Positions 8,757 through 18,008 are shown, counted from the stretch's first letter. The stretch is 64,000 nucleotides of DNA from Silanimonas sp. (GCF_027531545.1 NZ_JAPZSC010000006.1:552131-616130); one strand, 5' to 3'. A program made the numbers and translations. Notes: generated by a model from the sequence alone, not told the origin.

Positions 8757-9362
8757 GTGATCTACGTCCTCGCCGGCGTCAATGGCGGGGGCAAGAGTTC
8801 GCTCGGTGGCGCCGTGCTGCGCGAGGCCGGCATGGCCTGGTTCAACCCGGACGACTGGTCGCGCGCGCTGCAGGCCACCGGCCGGCCGCGCGAGGTCGCC
8901 GATGCCGAGGCTTGGGCCGAAGGCCAGCGCCGCCTCAAGGCCGCGATCGCCGCCGACCGCTCTTTCGCCTTCGAGACCACGCTGGGCGGGCGCTCCGTCA
9001 CCGCGACGCTGGTCGAGGCCGCGCGCACGCACGACGTGCTGGTCTGGTACGTCGGCCTCGACAGCGTGGCGCGCCACCTCGAACGCGTGGCGCTGCGCGT
9101 GCGACACGGTGGCCACGACATCCCCGCCGCGAAGATCCGCGAGCGCTGGCTCGGCTCGATGGCCAACCTCGTGCGGCTCGTGCCGCACGCGGCCGGCATC
9201 CAAGTCTTCGACAACTCGACCGCGGTGCCCGAAGGCGAGCCGCTGCGCGCGCCCCGCCTCGTGGCCGTCATCGAGGCCGGGCGGCTGCGCTGGCCGCCGC
9301 CCGATGCGCTCGACCGGGTGCCGCGCTGGGCAGTGCCGGTCGTGGAGGCGGGGTTGGGTTGA
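8757..9362 (+). CDS. Zeta-toxin-like P-loop kinase
   Basis: 201 aa with a GTG start (MIYVLAGVNGGGKSS). The Walker A is GVNGGGKSS at 7-15. FNPDDWSRAL near 27 and FAFETTLGG near 72 match the conserved positions of zeta/PezT-type proteins and the related AAA_33 kinases, which in the toxins phosphorylate UDP-N-acetylglucosamine and block cell-wall synthesis. RLRH-type arginines near 115 (LRVRHGGHDIP) resemble the region that follows the lid. The gene follows a Phd-like antitoxin rather than the usual epsilon or PezA partner. It could equally be a non-toxic nucleotide or sugar kinase. It ends 2 bases from the convergent phosphatase gene. Confidence 0.7.
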   Translation: MIYVLAGVNGGGKSSLGGAVLREAGMAWFNPDDWSRALQATGRPREVADAEAWAEGQRRLKAAIAADRSFAFETTLGGRSVTATLVEAARTHDVLVWYVGLDSVARHLERVALRVRHGGHDIPAAKIRERWLGSMANLVRLVPHAAGIQVFDNSTAVPEGEPLRAPRLVAVIEAGRLRWPPPDALDRVPRWAVPVVEAGLG

Positions 9363-9363
9363 A

Positions 9364-10014
9364 CTACAACGCCCGATGCACCGCCTCGCCGAACAGCGCG
9401 GTGTGGTGGGCGCAATCGTTGAGCCGCACCACCTCCAGCCGCTCGACGCTGGGGCCTTCGAGCAGGTTCAGCGTGGTCGGCGCTTGCCGGAAGCCCCAGA
9501 CCTTCGACAGCGGGATGCCCAGCAGGCGGCACAGCAGCACGCGGTTCACCGCATCGTGCGCGACCAGCAGCAGGGTGTCGTCGTCGCCAAGCCCCTCGCA
9601 GGCGCGGGCGAAGCCACGCCACGCCCTCTCCAGCACCACCGGCAGCGATTCACCACCGGGGCCGGGCATCAGCACCGTCTCCGGCGCCTCGCGCCACGCG
9701 GCGAGCCGCTCGCCGTCCTCGGCGCGGATCTCGCTGGCGAGCTTGCCTTCCCAGGTGCCGTGGGCGATTTCCATCAGCTCGGCATCGAGGCCCAGCATCG
9801 CGGCGCGCGCCTCACCCAGCGCGACTTCCGCCGTGCGCCGCGCCCGCGACAGCGGCGAGGCCACCGCGCGAGTGATGCGGACATCGGCCAAGCGCTCCGA
9901 CAGAAGAGCCGCCTGCCGCTCCCCCACCGGGGAGAGCGGGATGTCGATCTGGCCCTGGTAGCGGCCTTCGGCGTTCCACGGGGTTTCCCCGTGACGTGCA
10001 AGCAGGACGCGCAT
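9364..10014 (-). CDS. Histidine phosphatase family protein
   Basis: 216 aa. The N-terminal RHG motif (LLARHGETPWN, His8 the phosphate acceptor) and the YQGQIDIPLS segment define the branch-2 phosphoglycerate-mutase-like fold. The acid (MEIAHGTWEG) and second His (LLLVAHDAVNR) are in place, so it should be an active phosphatase. Relatives include CobC, GpmB and PhoE-type enzymes; the substrate is not predictable. It starts 3 bases after the stop of serA, so it is very likely in the serA transcript. One idea, unproven, is a phosphoserine phosphatase role, because such enzymes of this superfamily (PspA type) exist and no serB is visible here. Confidence 0.87.
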   Translation of the reverse strand: MRVLLARHGETPWNAEGRYQGQIDIPLSPVGERQAALLSERLADVRITRAVASPLSRARRTAEVALGEARAAMLGLDAELMEIAHGTWEGKLASEIRAEDGERLAAWREAPETVLMPGPGGESLPVVLERAWRGFARACEGLGDDDTLLLVAHDAVNRVLLCRLLGIPLSKVWGFRQAPTTLNLLEGPSVERLEVVRLNDCAHHTALFGEAVHRAL

Positions 10015-10017
10015 GGC

Positions 10018-11595
10018 TCAGACCTGCTGCAGCGAGAGCACGCCGGGGATGGCGCGCAGGGTGGCGAGGTGGGCGTCGTCCATTGGACGGTCCAGCGTGA
10101 TCGCCGCGCGGGCCTGGCCGTCGCCGGCCGCGCCGAGCGCGAAGTTCACGATGTTGATGCCCGACGCACCGAGCTGGCTGCCAACGGTGCCGATCATGCC
10201 GGGGCGGTCCTCGTTGCGCATCAGCAGCACCGGGCAGAGCGGATCGAACTCGATCTCGACGCCGTCGAAGCGCACCACGCGCGGGCCGCGGTGCAGCGTG
10301 GCCTCGATCTCACGCGTGCGCTCCTGGCCGTCGTCGGTGACGCCGGTGATGCGCACGCGCAGCAGGCGGTCGAACCCGTCGCCGTCGCCGCCCACGGTCT
10401 CGGCCACCGTGAGGCCGCGCGCCGCGGCTTCGGCCAGCGCGTTCACCGGCGTGACGCGGCCCGAGGCCGTGCCCAGCACCGCCGCAGTGAGCAGGCGCGT
10501 CAGCGGCTTGGCATCGAGCTTGTCGGTGCGGCCGGCGTAGGTGATGTCGAGGCGCGTCGGCGCCGGCACCAGGCGCACGGCGAGCTTGCCCAGCGCCGTC
10601 ATCAGCGGCATCCACGGCCCGATCTCGCGGGCGGCTTCGGCCGTGAGCGGCGGCAGGTTGACGCAGCCCGCGACCGCGCCGGTGTTGATGAAGTCGATGA
10701 TCTGGCGGGCGAGGATGGTGCTGACGCCCTGCTGCGCTTCCGAGGTGCTGGCGCCGAGATGCGGCGCGAGCACCATCTTCTTGCAGGCGCGCAGCGGCGA
10801 GTCCTCCGGCAGCGGCTCGGTGGCGAAGGTGTCGAGGCCGGCGCCGGCGAGGTGGCCCTCGTTGACCAGCTTCAGCAGCGCGTCCTCGTCGATCAGGCCG
10901 CCGCGCGCGGCGTTGATCACGTAGGCGCCCTTCTTCATCTTCGCCAGCTTCTCGGCGCTGAGGATGTTGGTGGTTTCCTTGGTGCGCGGGATGTGCAGGG
11001 TGATGACGTCGGCCCAAGCCAGCAGGGCGTCGAGGTCCATCAGCGGCACCGCACTCTTGGCGGCCGCGTTGGGCGGCAGGAAGGGGTCGAACGCAGCCAC
11101 TTCCATGCCGATGCCACGCGCCTTGCGGGCCACCGTGCCGCCGATGCGGCCGAGGCCGATCACGCCGAGGCGCTTGCCCTCGAGCTCGAAACCGGTGAGG
11201 CCGCTCTTCGGCCACTGGCCGGCCTTCATGCCGGCATCGGCGGCGGGCACGTGGCGGGCCAGCGAGAACAGCAGGGCCAGCGCCTGCTCGGCGGCGGCCA
11301 GGGTGTTGCCGTCGGGCGCGTTCATCACCGCGACGCCGCGGTCGGTGGCGGCCTCAACATCGATGGTGTCGACGCCGGCGCCGGCGCGACCGATCACGCG
11401 CAGGTGCGTGGCGTGGACGAGGGCCTCGGCCGGCACCTTGGTGGCCGAGCGGACGATCAGCACGTCGACGTCAGCCAGGGCGCGCGACAGCGTGCCGGGG
11501 TCTTTGATGGCGTCGACGGTCTTGACCGACCAGCCGGCGTCGCGGAACAGGGTCAGGCCGTCTTCGTGGATACCGTCGCAAGCAAGAACGCGCAT
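10018..11595 (-). CDS. serA: D-3-phosphoglycerate dehydrogenase, long form
   Basis: 525 aa, the length of the long SerA type with an extra domain between the catalytic core and the C-terminal ACT domain; E. coli SerA is ~410 aa. It has GLGRIGGTVARKA for NAD binding. The catalytic Arg is in NAARGGLIDEDAL, Glu in ATEPLPEDSPL and His in APHLGASTSEA. Residues ~320-450 form the intervening allosteric substrate-binding domain. The last ~75 residues are an ACT domain (INIVNFALGAAGDGQA) that in the family senses serine. It catalyses the first step of serine synthesis. A long 5' leader precedes it. Confidence 0.95.
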   Translation of the reverse strand: MRVLACDGIHEDGLTLFRDAGWSVKTVDAIKDPGTLSRALADVDVLIVRSATKVPAEALVHATHLRVIGRAGAGVDTIDVEAATDRGVAVMNAPDGNTLAAAEQALALLFSLARHVPAADAGMKAGQWPKSGLTGFELEGKRLGVIGLGRIGGTVARKARGIGMEVAAFDPFLPPNAAAKSAVPLMDLDALLAWADVITLHIPRTKETTNILSAEKLAKMKKGAYVINAARGGLIDEDALLKLVNEGHLAGAGLDTFATEPLPEDSPLRACKKMVLAPHLGASTSEAQQGVSTILARQIIDFINTGAVAGCVNLPPLTAEAAREIGPWMPLMTALGKLAVRLVPAPTRLDITYAGRTDKLDAKPLTRLLTAAVLGTASGRVTPVNALAEAAARGLTVAETVGGDGDGFDRLLRVRITGVTDDGQERTREIEATLHRGPRVVRFDGVEIEFDPLCPVLLMRNEDRPGMIGTVGSQLGASGINIVNFALGAAGDGQARAAITLDRPMDDAHLATLRAIPGVLSLQQV

Positions 11596-11795
11596 GGAGC
11601 ACTCCGTGGGTGAAGGGAAACGTCGGGAACAGGCGAACCGGCCAAGGCGGCCAGAACGGGGAGGGATCGACGGAAACCCACGGAAAACGCGCCACCGCGA
11701 CGGCGCATGAGGCTCAACACAGCGGTGGCAGGGCGACGGTGCAAGGACCAGTAAAGCATCGGTTGCACGGTCAGGAGACGGGGCGTCATACGCAT
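11553..11795 (-). other. Possible leader reading frame upstream of and overlapping serA
   Basis: An 80-codon frame begins at ATG 11795 with AGGA 6-9 bases upstream and runs out of frame across the serA start. It begins MRMTPRLLTVQPMLYWSLHRRP and is rich in Arg and Leu, with no run of Ser codons, so classical serine-codon attenuation is not obvious. It may be non-coding. I saw no homology. Confidence 0.2.
11684..11729 (-). promoter_or_regulatory. Attenuator-like hairpin in the serA leader
   Basis: On the minus strand GCCACCGC (11722-11729) can pair perfectly with GCGGTGGC (11691-11698) across a 23-base loop. It is followed by GCG and four T residues (11684-11687). It sits about 90 bases before the serA start, inside the leader. 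The long loop and short T tract make it a weak terminator by itself. Confidence 0.35.
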
Positions 11796-11817
11796 GGGAG
11801 TCCTGAGCAGCCCGTGC

Positions 11818-11846
11818 AGACTACCTGCCGGAAGGCCGGCTGTGAA
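11818..11846 (-). promoter_or_regulatory. Candidate sigma-70 promoter for serA
   Basis: Minus strand TTCACA (11841-11846) and TAGTCT (11818-11823) are separated by exactly 17 bases. Transcription from here would give serA a leader of about 215 bases. The rest of the 363-base gap (11596-11958) holds the hairpin and the candidate leader frame; toward the + strand gene, CCTAGCCT near 11928 may serve as its -10. Confidence 0.4.
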
Positions 11847-11958
11847 CCCCGGGACCGATGCGCCGGGCCTGCATACGGTTTCAGCCGGCCGGCGCGGGTT
11901 CATCCGCGATTCGGCGCAACGCCCCTAGCCTGCGCCGGCCTTCACACGGAGACCCCCG

Positions 11959-12696
11959 ATGCGCCTGTCACTCACCCTCGCCCTGCTTGCCGCCCTCCCC
12001 TTCGCCGCCCACGCCGAGGACACGCGCAGCTGGTCGGGAACGGCCGAATTCGGCCTCGCCATCGCCAGCGGCAACGCCGACAGCGAAACGATCAACGGCA
12101 AGTTCGCCTTCCTTCGCGAGGAGGACCGCTGGTTCTACGGCATCAACGCCGCCGCGCTGCGCGCCGAATCCGACGACCAGCTCTCGGCCAACCGCTACGA
12201 GGCCGGCCTGAAGCTCGGCTACGACTTCACCCCGCGCGCCTACCTGTTCGGCACGCTGCGCCACGAGAACGACGACTTCGCCTCGTACGAGTACCAGAGC
12301 ATCGCGTCGCTCGGTATCGGCTACCGCTTCATCGACCGCGAAGCCACCTCGCTGCTCGCTGAAATCGGCCCGGGTGCACGCCGCTTCCAGCCGATTGACG
12401 CGCTGGTCGGGACGCCGCCGGTGCTCACCTCGTTCGATGCCGAGACCAACGCGATCGTCCGCGGCTCGCTGGACTTCAAGCACCAGCTCACCGCGAACAC
12501 CGCGCTCACCAACCTGCTCCTCGCCGAATCGGGCGGCGGCTCGACCTTCGTGCAGAACGACCTCGGGGTCGCCGTGCAGATGAGCGAGCGCTTCGCCCTG
12601 AAGGCGGGCTACCAGGTGCGCCACACCACCGAGGTCCCGGTGGGCATCGAGAAGACCGACACCCTGTTCACCACGAACCTCGTCGTCGGCTTCTGA
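11959..12696 (+). CDS. DUF481 family outer-membrane beta-barrel protein
   Basis: 245 aa. A signal peptide (MRLSLTLALLAALPFAAHA) is followed by SWSGTAEFGLAIASGNADSE, the start of DUF481 (YdiY-like) barrels, and alternating amphipathic strands such as YEAGLKLGYDF and SIGYRFIDR-type segments. The last residue is Phe (LVVGF), the usual signal for BAM-mediated insertion. DUF481 proteins are salt- or acid-induced outer-membrane proteins of uncertain role. CGGAG lies 9 bases before the ATG. The gene is convergent with, and immediately abuts, the TonB receptor gene (stops at 12694-12696 and 12697-12699). Confidence 0.88.
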   Translation: MRLSLTLALLAALPFAAHAEDTRSWSGTAEFGLAIASGNADSETINGKFAFLREEDRWFYGINAAALRAESDDQLSANRYEAGLKLGYDFTPRAYLFGTLRHENDDFASYEYQSIASLGIGYRFIDREATSLLAEIGPGARRFQPIDALVGTPPVLTSFDAETNAIVRGSLDFKHQLTANTALTNLLLAESGGGSTFVQNDLGVAVQMSERFALKAGYQVRHTTEVPVGIEKTDTLFTTNLVVGF

Positions 12697-15600
12697 TCAG
12701 TCTTTCTTCGGCGACCACTCGAGCGTGATCGCGATCTCGCGGCCACGCTTGAACTCGCGGATGTTGATGTTGCCCTGCTGGAACTCGACCGACGGGTCCA
12801 GCAGGTTGCGCAGGCGCACGCGGCTCGACCAGTCGCGGGCGAACTGCCACTTCCAATTGAAGTCGAGCTGGCCGGCCGGCTGCTCGTAGACGTCCGGCTG
12901 GGTGTCGATGCCGACCTGCACGATGCGCTCGCCGGCCATGTTGAACGAGAGCGCCGTCTCGTGCGTCCCCTCCGGGCTGCTGTAGCCCAGCTGCAGGTTG
13001 GCGACGTAGGGCGACTGTCCTTCCAATGGACGGTTCAGGTTGGTGCTGACGCCCGCGCGCGTCCGGTCGAGCACGATCTCGGAGTCGATCCACGAATAGT
13101 TCGCAGCGATGAACCAGTTGGCCATGTCGACGTCGCCGAACCAGCCATCGGCCCAGCCCATGCGCTGGAAGTAGTCGATCTCGATGCCCTGGTTGGTGGC
13201 CGACTCGGCGTTGGCCAGCGTCTGCAGCAGCGAGCCGGTGGCCGGCAGCAGCAGCTTCTCGATCGGCTTGTCGAATTCCTTGCGGAACAGCGCCACCGAC
13301 AGCGACTCGTCGGCCGAGAAGTAGTACTCCCAGCGCAGGTCGATGTTGGTGATCTTCGCCGTCTCGAGGTCCGGGTTGCCGAAGGTCAGGATGTCGAGGA
13401 TCGGGTCGAGGAACGGCGCCGGCGACAGCTCGCGGAAATCCGGGCGCGAGAGCGTGCGGCTCCAGCCGAAGCGCAGCTGCTGGGCGTCGTCGATCATCCA
13501 GGTCGCGCCGAAGCTCGGCAGCACGTCGCTCTCGTCGAGGCGGCTGTCGATGCGCTGGTTGGCCTGCAGCACCGAGAAGGTGCTCACCGACTGCTCGTTG
13601 GTCTCGTAACGGGCGCCGGCATTGATGCGGAAGCGGTCATTGAAGCTGACGTCGACGCCGAGGCCGACGTAGTCGATGCGCTGCTCGGCCACGTAATTGT
13701 CGGTGGCGGCGGTCACTTCCTGCAGCACGAAGCCGTTGGGGCCGATGTACTGCGGCACCAGCATCTGGCCGAGACCCGGCAGCCCGATCACTTGGTTGAC
13801 GAGGTTGGCGTCATTGAAGCGGAACCCGAACCCGTAGCGGCGGATGTAGCTGTCGCGGTCGCGCAGGGTGCGGCCGGCATTGAGGTCGACGGTGCCGTAG
13901 GTGGCCCCTTCGTTGAAGGCGAACGGCGCCTTGAAGCCGAGGTCGAGCGAACGCGAGTCGTCGTCGAGGTTGGCCCAGGTCTGTTCATTGCTCTCGCCGA
14001 ACTGCGACAGCGTGCGGCGGCCGCTGTCGTCGACATTGAAGCGGAACTGGCGGGTGTTCGGCGCATAGCGACGGGCGGCGGCATCGGTGTACTGCCAGTC
14101 GAAGTCGGCCATCTCGGCGAAGAACGGGATGCGGTGCTGGCCGGCGAGCTGGTGGCTGAGCAGCGAGTTCTCGACCCACTCGAGGCGATAGCGCTGCAGC
14201 TGCTGGGCGTCGATGGTGCCGGTCTCCTCGCGGGCCTCGTCCTCGGTCTGGCGCAGGAGCATCGAGGTCAGCGTGAAGCGGTGGTCGCTGCCGAGCTCGA
14301 GGCCGAGCACGCTGAACGCCGACAGGTCGACTTCACGCGTGGTGCCCATCAGCTGCGTTTCGTCGCGGATGACGAGGCCGGCGTTGCTGGCCTGCAGGTA
14401 GCGGCGCGTCTCCTCCTGCGTGTCCCACTGCTGCGAATAGCGCACCGAACCGAGCATGCCGAAGCGCACGTCGTCGGCAAGTTCGAAGCGCTGGCCACCG
14501 GCGATCGAAGCACCGAGGTCGGGACCGATGTCGGCCACGTAGGGGTCGTAGCTGCTGTTGCCGGCCAGGCGTTCGCCGACGGCCTCGATCTGGGCCGGCG
14601 TGAAGCCGTTCGGATTGCCGAAGCTCTGGCCGGCGAAGAAGCCACGAGCATTGCGCACGGCATCCAGGGTCGGATCGGGATTACGCTCGCTGCGGTCGCG
14701 GCCGGTCCAGTCGTTGTTGCCGCCCTCGTAGCGCAGGCCGTCGCTGAAGGTCGTGCCCTGCTCGCCACCCACCGTCACCGAGGCGCGGAAGAAGGGCTGT
14801 AGCGGGATCGCCTTGGTGCGGAGCTGGATCGTGCCGCCGCCGAACTCGCCGGGCATGTCCGCCGTGTAGGTCTTCTGGACGACCACGCCCTCGAGCACGT
14901 CGGTCGGGAACAGGTCGAGCGGGATGACGCGACGGGTCGGGTCCGGCGACGGGATCGACGCGCCGTTCAACAGCACCGAGGAGTAGCGCTCGCCGAGGCC
15001 GCGCACGTAGATGAAGCGGCTGTTGACCAGGGTGAGGCCGGTGACGCGACGCAGGGCGACGGCGGCATCGCTGTCGCCGGCGCGGGTGATCTGTTCGATC
15101 GACAGGGTGTCGTCGACCGACACCGACATGCGCTCGAGATCCACATAGGCGGCCTGGTCGTCGACGCGCACGGCTTCGCCGGCGACGTTGATCGCGTCCA
15201 GCGTGGCGGTGCCGCCCGGCGCGGCACCGGCGGCATCGTCCGAAGCAGCGGCATCGGCACCGGCGGTGGCCGGGGCGGCCTGCGCGGCGGCCGCAGCCGC
15301 GGCCTCACGGGCCGCCAGATCGACCGTCGTCGTGCCCTTCACCGAGCTCTTCAAGGTGTAGGTCGGAGCGCGGCCCGGCACGAATTGCAGGGCGATCTGG
15401 ACCTGCTCGCCGGCCGCGAGATCGAGGTCGATCGCGACCTCGCGCTGGCCGTCACGGACCATCAGCGTCTGCGGGCCAGTGGTCACAGCACCGCCCACCA
15501 CGCCCTGCGCCGAGGTCACGCCCAGCACGCGGGCACCAAGCTTGGCCTCCACGCCCGAAGCCGGCTGGCCGGCCCGGTAGGCGTAGACCCACACCTGCGC

Positions 15601-15723
15601 CGCACCCCGCGGCTGCGTCTGGACGACCGCGCCGGTGGCCGGCGACTGGGCGTGCACGGGCACGAGGGCGAGCTTGATGGCGAGGGCCATCGAGGACAGG
15701 GCAAGGGCGGTGGAGCGCTTCAT
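12697..15723 (-). CDS. TonB-dependent receptor with extra N-terminal domain
   Basis: 1008 aa from ATG at 15723 (a GTG one codon earlier is also possible). Signal peptide ends near PVHAQ. Residues ~35-125 form an unassigned beta-rich domain (QVWVYAYRAGQPASGVEAK). It is followed by an Ala-rich linker (~140-175) and a plug domain with VALRRVTGLTL, FIYVRGLGERYSSVLLNG and PGEFGGGTIQLRTK. The remaining ~700 residues are the 22-strand barrel (RINAGARYETNEQS; FRELSPAPFLDPI). Such receptors import siderophores, vitamins, peptides or glycans using ExbB-ExbD-TonB. No ligand clue is visible. The neighbouring divergent gene is an M13 peptidase lipoprotein, which could process peptide ligands. Confidence 0.92.
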   Translation of the reverse strand: MKRSTALALSSMALAIKLALVPVHAQSPATGAVVQTQPRGAAQVWVYAYRAGQPASGVEAKLGARVLGVTSAQGVVGGAVTTGPQTLMVRDGQREVAIDLDLAAGEQVQIALQFVPGRAPTYTLKSSVKGTTTVDLAAREAAAAAAAQAAPATAGADAAASDDAAGAAPGGTATLDAINVAGEAVRVDDQAAYVDLERMSVSVDDTLSIEQITRAGDSDAAVALRRVTGLTLVNSRFIYVRGLGERYSSVLLNGASIPSPDPTRRVIPLDLFPTDVLEGVVVQKTYTADMPGEFGGGTIQLRTKAIPLQPFFRASVTVGGEQGTTFSDGLRYEGGNNDWTGRDRSERNPDPTLDAVRNARGFFAGQSFGNPNGFTPAQIEAVGERLAGNSSYDPYVADIGPDLGASIAGGQRFELADDVRFGMLGSVRYSQQWDTQEETRRYLQASNAGLVIRDETQLMGTTREVDLSAFSVLGLELGSDHRFTLTSMLLRQTEDEAREETGTIDAQQLQRYRLEWVENSLLSHQLAGQHRIPFFAEMADFDWQYTDAAARRYAPNTRQFRFNVDDSGRRTLSQFGESNEQTWANLDDDSRSLDLGFKAPFAFNEGATYGTVDLNAGRTLRDRDSYIRRYGFGFRFNDANLVNQVIGLPGLGQMLVPQYIGPNGFVLQEVTAATDNYVAEQRIDYVGLGVDVSFNDRFRINAGARYETNEQSVSTFSVLQANQRIDSRLDESDVLPSFGATWMIDDAQQLRFGWSRTLSRPDFRELSPAPFLDPILDILTFGNPDLETAKITNIDLRWEYYFSADESLSVALFRKEFDKPIEKLLLPATGSLLQTLANAESATNQGIEIDYFQRMGWADGWFGDVDMANWFIAANYSWIDSEIVLDRTRAGVSTNLNRPLEGQSPYVANLQLGYSSPEGTHETALSFNMAGERIVQVGIDTQPDVYEQPAGQLDFNWKWQFARDWSSRVRLRNLLDPSVEFQQGNINIREFKRGREIAITLEWSPKKD

Positions 15724-15908
15724 CACGGGACGTCCGGGTGCGGGAATCCGCGGGAGTCTGTGGCGCTCGCGTTACAGGAGGATGGCAGCCGGCGCACCCT
15801 GTCATGGACGTGAAGGGCGCGTCATGACGATCGGCACACGTGCCTCCGGACCCGGCGGCGCAGCATGGCGGCCTTCCGGGCCCCGAGCCCGCTCCTGAGC
15901 CGTCACCC

Positions 15909-18008
15909 ATGAAAACGCCCGCCCTGAAGCCCCTGGCGCTCGCCCTCGGCACGATCCTCCTCGCCGCCTGTTCGAAGGCCCCCGAGGCCCCGCCGGCCAC
16001 CGCCGCGGTCGAACCCGCCGCGCCCAGCCTGAGCATCGACGCCAGCCTGCTGCCGCCGATGGCCTCGTTCGCGCAGACCGATCTGGATCCGGCCACCCCG
16101 GCGTGCGCCGACCTCAACGCGCACGTCAACGGCCGCTGGCTGGCCGCCAACCCGGTGCCGGGCGATCGCACCACCTGGGGCAGCTTCGAGATGCTCGCCG
16201 AGCGCTCGCTGTACACGCAGAAGCAGATCGTCGAAGCCGCGGCCGCGATGACCGCCGCCACCGGCACGCACAAGCTGATCGGCGACCTGTACGCCACCGG
16301 CATGGACGAAGCGGCGATCGAGGCCGCGGGCCTCACGCCCGTCCAGCCGCTACTGGCCGAGATCGACGCGCTGGCCGCGCCGACGGACCTGCCCGCCTAC
16401 CTGCGCAATGCCGCCAGCCAGGGCCGCATGAACCTCGTCGGGTTCGGCGGCGAATCCGACTTCCAGGACAGCTCGAAGGTCATCGGCTATGCCGTGCCGG
16501 GCGGCCTCGGCCTGCCGGACAAGAGCTATTACGAAGGCGACGCGCACAAGGCCGAGCGCGAGGCCTACCAGGCGCACATCGCCGCGATGCTGAAGCTCGC
16601 GGGCGCCGACGAGGCCACCGCCGCCGCGCAGGCCGCGCAGGTGCTGGCCATCGAGACCGCGCTGGCCAAGGTGACGTACTCGAGCGAGGAGCTCTCGCGC
16701 GACGTCTCGAAGTACTACAACCCGGTGAGCATCGACGCGGCCAACGCCATCACGCCGGCTTTCGACTGGGGCGCGTGGTTCGACGCCAATGGCGTGGCCC
16801 GCCCTGCGCAGTTCTCGCTGTCGAATCCCGATTTCTTCAAGACGCTCGACGGCATGTTCGCCTCAGTGCCGATGGAAGACTGGAAGGCCTACTTCCGCTT
16901 CCACACGCTGGACGGCCTCGCGCCCTTCCTGCCCAAGGCCTTCGCCGACCAGAACTTCGCGTTCTACGGCAAGACGCTGCGTGGCCAGCAGGAACAGAAG
17001 GAGCGCTGGAAGCGCGTGCTCGACACCGTCAACGGCACGGTCGGCGAGGCGCTGGGCGAGCTGTACGTCGACGTCGCCTTCCCGGCCGAGAGCAAGGCGC
17101 AGATGGAGACGCTGGTCGGCAACCTCTCGGCCGCGCTGAAGGCGCGCATCGAGACGCTCGAGTGGATGACGCCGGAGACCAAGGCCAAGGCGCTCGAGAA
17201 GTGGGCCAGCTTCACGCCGAAGATCGGCTACCCGGACGAATGGCGCGATTGGGCGGGCCTCGCGACGTCGCGTGACAGCTACGTCGGCAACATCATCGCC
17301 GCGACGAAGTTCAACCATGCCGATGCGATGTCGAAGATCGGCCAGCCGAAGGACCGCGGCGAGTGGGGCATGACGCCGCAGACGGTGAACGCCTACTACA
17401 ACCCGCTGATGAACGAGATCGTGTTCCCGGCGGCGATCCTGCAGCCGCCGTTCTTCGATCCGAAGGCCGACCCCGCGCTGAACTACGGCGGCATCGGCGC
17501 GGTGATCGGCCACGAGATGATCCACGGCTACGACGACCAGGGTTCGCGCTTCGACGCCAAGGGCAGCTTCGCCAACTGGTGGCAGCCGGCCGACGCCGAA
17601 GGCTTCAAGGGCAAGACCACGATGCTCGTCGAGCAGTTCGACGCCTACGAGGCCCTGGCCGGCAAGAACGTCAATGGCAACCTGACGCTGGGCGAGAACA
17701 TCGCCGACCTCGGCGGCCTGACGGTGGCGCATGCGGCCATGATCGCCGCGCAGGGCCAGGGCTACGCCGACCCGATGGTCGACGGCCTCACGCAGGACCA
17801 GCGCTTCTTCGGCAACTGGGCCACCGTGTGGCGTCGCAACTACACCGACAAGGAACTCAACGTCCGACTCGTCACCGACGCGCACGCCCCGGCCCGCTTC
17901 CGCGCCAACGGCGCCCCGAGCAACATGCCGGCCTTCGCGGCGGCGTTCGGTTGCAAGGACGGCGACCCGATGGTGCGTCCGGAGCCGCAGCGCATCGCCA
18001 TCTGGTAA
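15909..18008 (+). CDS. M13 family zinc metallopeptidase, lipoprotein
   Basis: 699 aa. A lipoprotein signal (LLAAC, Cys21) is followed by the neprilysin-type M13 fold. The zinc site is complete: HEMIH at 535-539 and ENIAD with Glu596 and Asp600. NAYYNPLMNEIVFPAA and GCKDGDPMV near the C-terminus are also family typical. M13 bacterial enzymes (PepO-like) cut oligopeptides; the lipid anchor places this one in the periplasm or outer membrane. It is divergent from the TonB receptor. A strong terminator follows 45 bases after the stop. A degenerate paralogue lies at 25224. Confidence 0.95.
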   Translation: MKTPALKPLALALGTILLAACSKAPEAPPATAAVEPAAPSLSIDASLLPPMASFAQTDLDPATPACADLNAHVNGRWLAANPVPGDRTTWGSFEMLAERSLYTQKQIVEAAAAMTAATGTHKLIGDLYATGMDEAAIEAAGLTPVQPLLAEIDALAAPTDLPAYLRNAASQGRMNLVGFGGESDFQDSSKVIGYAVPGGLGLPDKSYYEGDAHKAEREAYQAHIAAMLKLAGADEATAAAQAAQVLAIETALAKVTYSSEELSRDVSKYYNPVSIDAANAITPAFDWGAWFDANGVARPAQFSLSNPDFFKTLDGMFASVPMEDWKAYFRFHTLDGLAPFLPKAFADQNFAFYGKTLRGQQEQKERWKRVLDTVNGTVGEALGELYVDVAFPAESKAQMETLVGNLSAALKARIETLEWMTPETKAKALEKWASFTPKIGYPDEWRDWAGLATSRDSYVGNIIAATKFNHADAMSKIGQPKDRGEWGMTPQTVNAYYNPLMNEIVFPAAILQPPFFDPKADPALNYGGIGAVIGHEMIHGYDDQGSRFDAKGSFANWWQPADAEGFKGKTTMLVEQFDAYEALAGKNVNGNLTLGENIADLGGLTVAHAAMIAAQGQGYADPMVDGLTQDQRFFGNWATVWRRNYTDKELNVRLVTDAHAPARFRANGAPSNMPAFAAAFGCKDGDPMVRPEPQRIAIW

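Noticed and set aside
12961..14802. 613-codon open frame antisense to the TonB receptor
   Set aside because: Shadow frame produced by the high third-position GC of the receptor gene.
15801..15829. GTCATG twice, 20 bases apart, plus palindrome CGTCATGACG
   Set aside because: Short, and lies between divergent genes where chance palindromes are common; kept only as a side note to the receptor-upstream repeats.
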